Shown piece after piece: positions 48,730-59,174 of a DNA stretch of 64,000 bases (position 1 is the stretch's first letter; each line of letters opens with the position of its first letter). The translations under genes were made by a program, and so were the position numbers. Origin of the DNA: Phoenix dactylifera (taxonomy: Eukaryota; Streptophyta; Magnoliopsida; Arecales; Arecaceae). The notes under the pieces were generated by a model. The model searched no databases. It had not been told where the DNA came from and was given only the letters and a program-made list of their open reading frames with translations. The stretch is from the NCBI RefSeq assembly GCF_009389715.1, contig NW_024068519.1, positions 1-64,000 on the forward strand, written 5' to 3'.

Positions 48730-49305
48730 GACATCCCAGAAACGGTATGGAGTCTCAAGAGCTTGCGGTCAATATATTTCGTTCACAACAGTATCAGTGG
48801 GCGGATACCAGAAACTGTAAGAAATCTAAAAAGCTTGGTGTCCTTAAACCTCAGCTCTAACTGCATCAGTGGGCGTATACCAGAAACTATGGGGAAACTC
48901 AAAAGCTTGAAGTACTTGGACCTCGGCACAAACAATATCAGTGGGCATATACCAGAAACTATGGAAAATCTCAAAAGCTTGGTGTCTTTGGACCTCAGCG
49001 ATAACAGTATCAGTGGGCGTATACCAGAAACTGTGGGGAATCTCAAAAGCTTGGTGTCCTTGGACCTCAGCGATAATAGAATCAGTGGGCGGATACCAGA
49101 AACTATTGGAAATCTCAAAAGCTTGGTGTCCTTGGCCCTCAGCAGAAACAATATCAGTGGGCGTATATCAGAAACTGTGGGGAATCTCAAAAGCTTGGTG
49201 TCTTTGGACCTCAGCTATAACAGAATCAGTGGGCAGATACCAGAAACTGTTGGAAATCTCAAAAGCTTGGTGTCCTTGGCCCTCAGCAGAAACAATATTA
49301 GTGGT
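48730..49305 (+). repeat. 72-bp tandem LRR-coding repeats (RLP B)
   Basis: About eight to nine near-identical 24-residue units (GRIPETVGNLKSLVSLDLS...), against five and a half in unit A. Adjacent pairs share alternating variants (LALSRNNIS and LDLSxNRIS), suggesting that a two-unit block was itself duplicated. Confidence 0.85.
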
Positions 49306-51169
49306 GAAATACCAAAGACCATTGGGCGGCTTACAAAGCTGCAGAATTTATGGTTGGATCGCAATCAAATTAGTGGGGAGATTCCGGAAACCATAGGGAA
49401 TCTTGGTGAGTTGATCAGTTTGGATTTATCCCGAAATTTTATCAACGAGCAGATACCTAGAACAGTGGGTAACCTCCGCAACTTGAGCGACTTTGATGCT
49501 TCTGAAAACAATCTTAGTGGTCCTTTGCCCAGTCAGATAGGAGAACTCCAAAGTTTGAAAAGTCTTGATCTTGGTTTTAATTCGTTGCACGGTTCAATTC
49601 CTGCATCATTGGGGAAGTTATCTGCCCTATTTAATCTGATTCTCACAGCAAATTCCTTGGTAGGTGCACTGACTGAAGCCCACTTTGCCAACCTCACAAG
49701 CTTATCATATTTGGATCTGTCTTATAACTCATTGACAGTAAATGTGAGTCAAGATTGGCTTCCTCCATTTAAACTAGACGACATCATCATGACGTCTTGT
49801 CCACTGGGGCCCAAATTCCCTCCATGGCTTCGAAACCAGACTAATTTGTTTGTACTGGACCTATCTGGTGCAGGAATATCAGAAAATTTTCCTGATTGGT
49901 TTTGGGACATGCGTCCATCCATGGTCGTTCTTAATGTTTCTCATAATAATATGAAAGGAAAGCTACCTAGCTTTGAACCTCTACCCCCCATTCTGAGTCC
50001 CGATCAAGGAATATTAATAGATTTATCCAACAATTTATCCTCTGGACCTATCCCCCCAAGCTCGGGTAGTGATGTCAACCCTATCGGCTTTTTGCTTCTT
50101 GCACATAACAGGTTCAATGGCAGCATTCCATCAGCATTTTGTGAGGCAAATTATCTAAAAGTTCTCAATCTTGCCGATAATGATTTATCAGGAGTTCTCC
50201 CTAACTGCTGGAACAATTCATCTCTTTTGATAGTCATTGATTTCTCAGACAACAAATTGTCAGGAGGCATTCCTAGCTCAATGGGATCTCTCAGTCAACT
50301 TATGTCACTGCATTTGAGAGACAACAACTTCTCTGGTAAAATTCCTTTGTCCTTGCAACAGTGCAAACAGCTGACTACTATTGACCTTGGCAATAATAAG
50401 TTGTCAGGTAGCATACCTGAATGGATTGGAGAGAGCCTCTTATTATTAAGGGTTCTCCGTCTGCGATCAAATATGTTGGATGGTAATATTCCTAAGCAAC
50501 TGTCACTCCTTGCTTCTCTTCAAGTGTTGGATCTTGCTGACAACAAGCTTTCTGGAACTTTGCCACCATCATTTGGTAATTTCACAGCCATGATTATGAA
50601 ACCAAATGGGAGCGAACCTGTTCTTTCAGAAGATTTGGCCTCCTATTACATTGAGAATATCCAGATAACCATGAAAGATTTGCAACTCACATTCACTAGT
50701 GTGCTCTCACTTGTGACAAGCTTAGACCTCTCAGACAACAATATTTTTGGAGAGATTCCTGAGGAGTTTACAAACCTTCATGGGCTTAGTTCCTTGAACT
50801 TATCAGGGAATCATTTGACAGGAAGGATTCCGAGAAATATTGGTGCCATGGGGCAGTTGGAGTCACTTGATCTATCGATGAACAACCTAACTACAACAAA
50901 AACAAGATTTGGCGACGCTTTTTAAGGCCTTTACCGACGCTTATAAGCGTCGGTCTGTTTCCTTTTGACGCTTTTAAAAGCGTCGCCAAAGGGTCGGCTA
51001 TGTCAGAGTGGAAAAAAGAATTACCGACGCTTCTAGAAAGCGTTGCTAAGGTTGATTTTAGCGACGTTTTTTAGCGACGCTTTTAAGCGTCGCTATAAAT
51101 CCCGTTAGCGACGCTTTAAAGCGTCGTTATAAATATTTTTTTAAAAAAAAATTTAAAAATTATTTTGAA

Positions 51170-51886
51170 TCAGGGCCTCGCCTTCCGGTTCCTAGGATTT
51201 TTCCCCAGCACCTTCCTCTCCGCCTCCTTCATCGCATCCCTCACCTTCCGGTTCCTAGGATCCCACAGATATCCCATGCTCGCGCTCAGATCCAGCGGCT
51301 CCATCTGCACCACGTCGACCCCCTCGACGCCGGCGATCACCTCGATCTCCGCCACCCCCGCCGCCGTCTCCACCTGGCACATCACCAGCAGCTCCTCGTC
51401 AACCCGCGCCAGGTAGCCGTCGTCGATGCCGTAGGCAGAGGCGCGCACCACTGTGTGGGTGGACCCACGGACGCCGTGCGGCGGGAAACGGCAGAATGAG
51501 ACGGCAAGCTCGGCGGCGCCGGGGGACTCGATCATGGGGAACATGAGGCCCTGGGGGCCGAGATCGAGGGCCTTCTTGGCGCAGGCGGCGGAGAGCTCCG
51601 GAAGGCGGAGGATGGCCGGGGTGCGGGCGGCGGCGAGGGCGCGGAGGCAGGGGAGGGCCTCGGCGATGCCGCCAGAGCCGTGCTCCATGTCGACGACCAC
51701 GTAGTCGTAGCCGGCGAGGGTCGGGGAGGAGCGCAGGAGGAAGAGGCCGTAGAGGGTCTCGTCGGCGACGAGGCGGGACTTGAGGATCCGCGGTTCGGGG
51801 GAGAGGGGGGCGGAGTCGGGATCCAAGGAGGCGGCGAAGAGGCGGGCGAAGACATCATCGCCAGAGCCGTTCTGCTTCTTGAATCT
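51170..51886 (-). pseudogene. Captured HpcH/HpaI aldolase-like gene fragment
   Basis: Within a 275-codon ORF (ATG at 51997), residues 38-260 match plant HpcH/HpaI-type aldolases, class II enzymes that cleave or join 2-keto acids. Hallmarks: DMEHG (residues 103-107), LPE, PMIES, PPHGVRGS, QVE (Glu 210, a metal ligand in the family) and DLSAS (Asp 236, the second ligand). Signs of decay: the conserved Gly before PLDLS is Glu at residue 233, about seven residues are missing between SPTLA and GYDYVVVD, and the C-terminus is cut and replaced by a short repeat (PRNRK twice). ORF residues 1-37 are out-of-frame EBS-like and junction sequence. Long ORF survival suggests recent capture; activity is doubtful. 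Confidence 0.85.
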
Positions 51887-51928
51887 GGAGGGGGTTAGGG
51901 AGGGGGGGCGATGATGATGAGAAGGTAC

Positions 51929-52052
51929 CTTTGACGACCTTGTTGGTGCCTTTAATGGTGTAGGAATCGAGATCCTTCTTGCCATCGCCGGAGCCATCGC
52001 CTACCTTCCTCTCTGTACCTCTATCTCTATGAATGGGTTTGGTCTTGGCCAT
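51929..52052 (-). pseudogene. Captured first exon of an EBS-like BAH-domain gene
   Basis: The reverse strand starts MAKTKP and after an insertion continues KKDLDSYTIKGTNKVVK. That is the start of plant EBS (EARLY BOLTING IN SHORT DAYS)-type BAH-PHD chromatin proteins, which read histone marks to delay flowering. Directly after the codon for the final Lys comes G then GTACCT (GT at 51928-51927), a good splice donor at the place where a first exon would end. The rest of the BAH and PHD domains is absent. It abuts the aldolase-like fragment, so the transposon has joined two unrelated genes head to tail. Confidence 0.75.
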
Positions 52053-52860
52053 CGCCTCCATCCCCTACCTTCTTACCGATGTTTCTGGAGAGAGAGAGAG
52101 AAGACGAGGAATGGGCGAGAGAGATGTGGGCGAGAGAGATGCTTGCACGTTTTCTCTTCGATCTCTGGAATGGGTTGAGGGAGGAGGGATGAGAGTGAGG
52201 AGGGCGGTGGTCAAGAGAAGGCTCGTTGGGATTTAGCCTGATGCTGATAATCACCAGCTCGTTGGCTTCCGACGACGCTTTTTAGCGTCGTCTTAGGCCG
52301 GGGACTACACCGACACCTTTTACAAGCGTCGGCAACTTTTGACGCTAGACCAAAAATTGCCGACGCTTGTAATAAGCGTCGGCAAAAAGGCGTCGGTAAA
52401 ACCGACTTTTCCTGTAGTGCTATCAAGCACAATTCCTACAAGCATCGCAGATTTGAATTTTTTGGAGCGCCTGAACTTGTCCCACAACAATCTATCAGGA
52501 AGGATTCCATCTGGGAACCAACTCCAAACCTTGAATGATCCATCCATCTACATTGGCAATCAGTATCTTTGTGGACAACCACTGCTAGAAAAATGCCCCG
52601 GCGATGAACCTGCAGAAGGTCCAATAGAAGAAAAACAGGATGAAAATGGTTCAGAAATGATATGGCTTTATGTTGGCTTAAGTCCGGGATTTGTGGTTGG
52701 CTTTTGGGGATTTCTTGGCGCAGTGACGCTCAAAAAGAGCACAAGGTATGCTTATATCCGATTCATTGACAGGATATGTGATTGGATTTATATGACTGTA
52801 ACAATAAATTCTGCTAGGCCAAAGTCCAAGAAAAACCGAGGACGCAAAGGAGGCAGGTAA

Positions 52861-55800
52861 ACTGTTGCAAAGTTGTAATGCTTCCCCCTGTGTATGGTTC
52901 AGGTTGTTTCTGTGATGTATCATGCATGAAATATGAGTAGAAATATGGACTATTAGAATAAATAGAAATGCTTGGAAACCATTTAAATGGTTTAGTTATT
53001 GTGGACATAAAAGCTGTAATTGAGTGAATTATTTAAGCAAAATACTCCTAAAAGCCTCTCTACATTTGCTATAAGTTGTAAGTTTTCTTTTGATACTTTT
53101 ATCAATGGAAGTGACAAGTGTAGCATCCTCACTATTTTGCTTAGAAAAAATATTTGGATGCTTTATGTGCAATGATATGAAATTGGAAAATATAAACATA
53201 CATATTTTTGCATATTTCTTTTTATTATTTTCTTTTAAATTCTTAGGAAAAAGGGATAAAGCCCCTAAGAACATTTTTCCAAACCTCACTCCCACAACAT
53301 CAACCATTACTAATTGATTACCTTCTTGGCAGATCTTGACTGCCAAAAAGTACGCCTAACACCATTTTGGGCTCTTGACAGACACACACATGCACACACA
53401 GAGCAATGCTCGTATCTATAGGGGCATATAGCATTGTCAGGATTGTATCACTTCTTGTTCCAATTTTAGATATCCGATCCATTTAGTTCAGGTTTGGATC
53501 AAAGGGATTAGAAAAGTATGAGTTGAGAAAGATGTTGTGATATGTGTCTTAGATTTGTGTTGAGTTTATTGTTTAAGTTGAGGAGAGAAGTGGAGAGGAA
53601 GGATAGAGATGATGTGGTGCTTGAAGAGGGATTTGAAAATTTGATTATTGATAAAGAAAGCCTTGGATCAAGCAAATCTATTAGAATTATTACAAGAGGA
53701 TGGGCTTCAATCTTACAGGCGTAGGAGACTATAACCAGACTTCTTTCTGGATCCATTTTGGATGGTCTTGCTTTTAATCTCTCCTTGATCTCCTCAATTT
53801 TGCACACCCACATCCCAGCTGTAGCATGCCAAGATGTAAGTTAAAATCTTTATGGGGCTTGCTTTAAAGCTGAATACAAGAGAAATTCTATCAAAAGGTT
53901 GGAGCTAAGGATCCAATTGCATCCCTTTGGGGATCCATTATTCTCAATTGCACCTTTGAGTCAAGGACGACACCCTTTACTCAAGGATATGAAGGAAATG
54001 CTTGAAACGAGTTAACCGAGGACCTCACCAGAAAAGGAATGTGTTATTACACTCTTCTTGTTTATACTCTAATATCCTTGCCATGTTAAAGGTTTAAATC
54101 CAATCAAATCCAATTAGATCCAATTACAAATACCATGACCTATAATTTCTCCACCCATGCTACAGTATCTTCTAGTCCACGTGGATGATACACCAGATAT
54201 GCTCTAATACCACTTCTAAAGATGCAAAACCTACCTTAACTAAGCAAAACTAAATAAAATAAATTTGCTATGGAAGCCTGCAACCTTGACATTCCAAATA
54301 ATTTTGTTCTAATATATGCATGGGGGCCTCTATTTACTCTTTAGCATCAGAGAGAACAACCCATACGGATGGTATATCGCACGGCATAGTCATTCATTTG
54401 GTTGTTGTGTTTCTAAAGTTCCACAGTTATGCCCGATGGATATGCCATTCTAGCAACGGGCAAGCACGAAGGTAGGATTCCAGCAATTGCGACAACCTCG
54501 ACCTCATTGGTGAACACTCCAGCCTTTTTTTTTTTGACAGTTCAATGAAAGTTATTTCTAGTTTCACAGAGTCCTGGACCATCCTAATTGCTGGGTAGTT
54601 GCTAGTTGTCAGCAATTAGGTCAAAGGAGTAAATAACCAATATAGTGAAAATTGGGTCTCTCAATTTATGCAATGAGTTAATTTTTTGAATTGTATGTCT
54701 CTATTTTGTCCCTTTTTTTTCTTTATATACAGACATTTGATTGCTGAATCCAAATAATTTAGATAAGGGCAGATGGTTATAATTATGGTCACAATTCTCC
54801 TAATTGTCACAAAGAAGTACACTATAGTGCTGTAACCAAATCATGTGCAGAAGAAGCAGCCTAATGAAACTATGCTTTCAAGTTGCTATTAGACATTTGG
54901 TGCGAAGTTGCTTAAGAAGACTTCATTTAGCGAAGCATGGAGTGAAATAATCAGACCTAATTCAAGAAATTAAAGAAAATGAATATAAATGGAGAGGGAC
55001 AACATTTAATTCAGGTGACATGATCCGATCTTATCAGCCTTCCATATTCATGAGAAGAAATTCTAGAGTCCATCACTCGGATATTTGATTCCAACTGAGC
55101 AAGAATTAAGAGCCGTGCACAATGAAAAGTTGAGATTGATTCAACATCCACCTGTTAAATGACTTAAATATATTTTCTTACAATCACATGCCAATCTTAG
55201 ATGAATTAAAGACCGGGTTCCTAGTAAAACTAAGATAGAAAAAACTAAATATTTGAAGGTTAGGTGACATTCAGGTGCAAGGCCTCCAACCCAGGATGCC
55301 TGGTAGATCAAAACTTGGTTCACTAAAATTAACGCAAGGTTGTGCCAAAATGAAGCTGGATTATTACTCTCCATCAATGCGAACTCATGGCTATCTCCCT
55401 CGCTTCATCCTCAATGTAATAGGCTTTTGCAGCAGTCCAAATTCCTAGGCAACTATGCTTTCCATGTGAGGTAATTACAACTATATATATATATGTCCCT
55501 TCAAACAAAATATGCAAAAATATAAGTATATTAAATAGTAAAAACTTATAGATCACTCATGAGCGGATCTGTACAAGAAAAATTTTAAGTACTTATACGG
55601 GATTAAGAAACTCAAAATAATACCTTTCAGCTCACTTTTTTTTTGTAAAATCGTGGATTATTACAAAATGATATTAGACTAGATCTAACTCATGGTCTAT
55701 ATGGATTAAGAAACACTGCAACATGGTTCCTTTTGGAACCATGGACCGATCATAGTATTGTGATTGAATTTAAACCTAGAAAAACGTTAGAGCTTAAATG

Positions 55801-58800
55801 GAAGAGTATGTAAGGATCCATACAGGCGTATGCTTAATTCACATCGATTATGCGCTGGGAAGAACATGGATAATGATACCAGGACTAAGGAATATAAAAA
55901 ATACATGCTAGCTAGCCTATGTGGGTAAGGTCCTAGGTTGTCAAAATCTGCTTCCGATCATTATTTAATTCACCGGGGATGTGAAAGTCTGTAACTAATA
56001 GAGCACATAGAAGACCTGATTGATATCTAGGTGAATTGAGCGATGATTACTAATGAGTGATTGGAACGAATACTCATTTAAGTAACAACAAGTCCTTCCA
56101 AAACTATCCTAGAAAAATGGGTTAATTTATCAAAATTTCTTCCTCAAAGAGAACGCACCATCGAAGGCATAAGAAATTTGCTATATACAAAATTGCTTGT
56201 CTACTTATAGAGAATTGGCGTTTACAAAGTTGTTTTTATGTTGCTTGTCTGCTTATCTTATATACACGAAAAATTCCTCTAATCAAAAGGCATAAAAATT
56301 GGTATGGCTCAAGAGAATCGGTGTGATACACACAAAGTGATTGAGGACAACCTTGCCTAGCTAGTAGTGAGTGGGCTTGGAAAAACTTTTCATATGCACT
56401 AGTGGGCACCCTAAAGTATTTTCCTTTATTTTGAGCTGCTATTATGTAGTTGCATTGGTAAGGTCCTAGGTTTAATTCGCATCGATCATGCGTTGGGAAG
56501 AACTTGGATAATGATACCAGGACTAAGGATTATAAAAGAATACATGCTGGCTAGCCTATGTGGGTAAGGTCCTAGGTTATCAAAATCCACTTCTAATCAT
56601 CATTTAATTCACTGGGGATGTGAAAGTGTGTAACTGATAGAGCGCATACAAGACCCGATTGATATCTAGGTGAATGAGCGATGATTACTAATGAGTGATT
56701 GGAACCAATACTCATTTAAGTAACAACAAGTCCTTTCAAAACTATCCTAGAAAAGTGGGTTAATTTATCAAAAATTTCTTCCTCAAAGAGAACCCACTTT
56801 TGAAGGCATAAAAAATTTGGTATATACAAAATTGTTTGTCTACTTAAAGAGAATTGGCATTTACAAAGTTGTTTTTAGGTTCTTTGTCTACTTATCTTAT
56901 ATATACGAAAAATTCTTCCAATCAAAAGGTATAAAAAATTGGTATGGCTTAAGAGAATCGGTGTGATACACACAAAGTAATTGAGTACAAACTTGTCTAG
57001 TAAGTATCGAGTGGGCTTGGAAAAACTTTTCATGTGTACTGATAGGCACTCTGAAGTATTTTCCTTTATTTTGAGCTTATATTATGTAGCTGCATTAGTA
57101 AGTCACATATACCAAAAATATAGGTAAACTAATTTTACCAAAGACGGGCATCCATGTTAGTATTTTGAAAACTAACTTTGATGCTAACTCATTAGTGTTT
57201 GGGTCATGAGTGAACAATTCAGCTGTGGGTGAAACATGGGTAAATCCATTGACCTATGGAATCATTTGTACTATATAATAATGAATATTTAGAAGTAACA
57301 AAATTTAAAAATTATAAAAAAGGAATAAATATAAAAGTTATGACAATCATAATTTAATTAGTTATTACATATGTAATATCCATGATCCACATCAAAAATA
57401 ATAAAATATCCATACCATAAAAATGATAGATTATTGCAATTTATTTTATATAAAAATAAATAAAAAGATATCTATTAGTATCTTTTACTAAATATATCTC
57501 TCACTGGATTCAGACTTAGCATACCAAAGACCAACTTGGCTAAGGATTTGGGTTGCCAACTTGGCCATCACTCGGATTGGATTTGCATTATAAATATATT
57601 TTAAAATATCTATATTTTATAATTTTATATTTCGATTTTACTTTTTAAATCACATTGATCGACATTCTATGCTACTCTTTGATGATAGCATAAACAGAAA
57701 ATAATCATGAATTATTTAATTTTAAAACCTATGAAATTATTTATATTATGGGAAACGATATTTGAAACTTATTGATTTTGTAATACTACAATGTTAAGAT
57801 TTGAAAATACTCAAAAAATAAAATAAGTATGCATTGTATGTTTCATTCTCCTCCAAAAGATTGAAATGATTATATTTTTTATACAAATTATTTGATTATG
57901 AAATATCATAACCTATTTAAAATAATTTCACGTAATGACATTGAATAAGTATAAAAAAAATCAAAATGACACAACAACAAGTTATTGTGCAGTGGTTTGG
58001 CGATTGTATACCATGTGAAATATCAGCAATCCGTATCCCAGTTTAAAGTATAGGTTTTTATTTACTTATTCTAGCAACTATCTTTCTTCTCGACAACTCA
58101 CATACTTCGGAAAGGTAATCAAATGGCTGATTGTTTAGCTAATATGGGATGTGAGCTTGATGAACCCTTGATATGGGTTACAACATTTCAAGTAGCTGAT
58201 TGGATTAGCTAATATAGGATGTGAGATTGATGAACCGTCACTCTAGGTTGCAGCAATCCCTGCAGCTGTTAGTTTTGCATCATGATGTTTTCGGTTGTTA
58301 GTTTGCTTCTCTCTAGTGATGCATATTAATGCTCTTTTGTAAGAGTTCAAGGGGTTGCCTCCAATTCCTAATTTGAAAAAAAAGACTTCAGGTTTTTTTT
58401 CCTAAAAACTGGCTAATTTTTTGAAAGATCCGAATGCATTTCCAAATCCTTTAAGAAACCGGATAGGCCAAAGGTTGGTTTGCTGGTTTTTCAGCTGGTC
58501 CGATGTGGCAAGAATAAACATGGGACTTAGACAAGCTCTCGGTGTAGCTAAGATCAAAAACTCTTCAGCTCTGTTTCAATAATACTATAAAATTGAGTTG
58601 AAAATTCTGTAGAATTCGATAATTAGGTCGTCCATCTAAGCATGACTCTGTATCCACTAAGTACCAACCAGTCTAAATTCTGTGGGAAGAAAAAAAAATC
58701 TATATATCTTTTTCTTCTCACAGACTACGAATTAGGTTTGGATTTGGATTTGGATAAATTTTTAGAAAATACAAGCTAAATATACTAAAAGCGCTGAATC

Positions 58801-59140
58801 CTTAAAAATTGTTAGTTTAATTCTATAAAAATATCCTAATAAGCTCTGCATTTGTACAAGTTTAGGAAAAATTTCGACAGAGATAAAATATTTTTTTTCT
58901 TGTAAAAAAAAGCAGTCGTGGCAACTTCTATCCATCATTCGTTTTCAAAAAAGAAAACACTCGCTAAAAAAACGTTTGCACAAAGTAGCCGAGGCTGTGT
59001 TCTCTCCACGAAGAAAATGTTCCAGATTTCGGTTGAGATCGACCGCAGCTGAAGAGAGTTAGATTGGATAGTGAAAACAATGATTTTTGGAGAGTTTTGG
59101 AACCGGGAACGATGCTCGCTCGAGAGAATCTCCTCTTCGA
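52861..59140. other. Non-coding spacer downstream of RLP B
   Basis: Matches unit A 2573-10740 without the solo LTR. It holds a B-specific internal tandem duplication (55836-57100) and about 440 bp (57540-57975) not present in A. No gene could be supported; the ORFs at 53508-53813 and 55141-55377 are unconvincing. Confidence 0.7.
55836..57100. repeat. About 638-bp tandem duplication, unit B only
   Basis: The segment from TTAATTCACATCGAT (55836) recurs from TTAATTCGCATCGAT (about 56472) in the same order through CTTGTCTACTTA and GAGTGGGCTTGGAAAAAC. The junction is at GCATTGGTAAGGTCCTAGG (about 56453-56471). Unit A has one copy (about 6217-6850). The two B copies differ by several percent, so the event is not very recent. 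Confidence 0.88.
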
Positions 59141-59144
59141 ACGA

Positions 59145-59152
59145 TATATAAG
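59145..59152 (+). promoter_or_regulatory. TATA box with downstream telo-box, unit B
   Basis: TATATAAG, then CTAGGGTTT at 59278-59286 and a GT donor at 59304, at the same spacing as in unit A. The sequence between is almost unchanged, so this block is better preserved than the spacer around it. Confidence 0.6.
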
Positions 59153-59174
59153 AGGAGGCAGATGGAAGACCTCG

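Larger units (their letters stand above)
50890..52419. mobile_element. Non-autonomous CACTA element 2, carrying two host gene pieces
   Basis: The right end is TTTTCCTGTAGTG (CACTACAGGAAAA when reversed). The left end is ACTACAACAAAAAC, one base short of CACTA. The target duplication cta lies at 50887-50889 and 52420-52422; unit A shows the empty site at about 2131-2135. Subterminal GACGC(T)n-A-GCGTC palindromes fill both ends and match those of CACTA element 1, so both belong to one family, here in inverted orientation. The interior has no transposase but holds an aldolase-like ORF and an EBS-like first exon, both on the minus strand. Confidence 0.95.
48379..52860 (+). pseudogene. LRR receptor-like protein, unit B copy, split by CACTA element 2
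   Basis: Homologous to the unit A RLP. The frame is open from 48379; the first ATG is at 48409, but this corresponds to the interior of the LRR domain (VDLSKASNW), so signal peptide and N-cap are missing. LRR coding runs to 50889, where CACTA element 2 intervenes; reading on gives a stop at 50923-50925 after 838 codons. The gene resumes at 52423 and ends at 52860 with the same C-cap, membrane helix and basic tail. Without removal of the insert the product lacks a membrane anchor. Unit B keeps about 80 residues, including SQDWLPPFKLDD and PPWLRNQT, that unit A has lost. The insert plus duplication is 1533 bp, a multiple of three. Confidence 0.92.
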
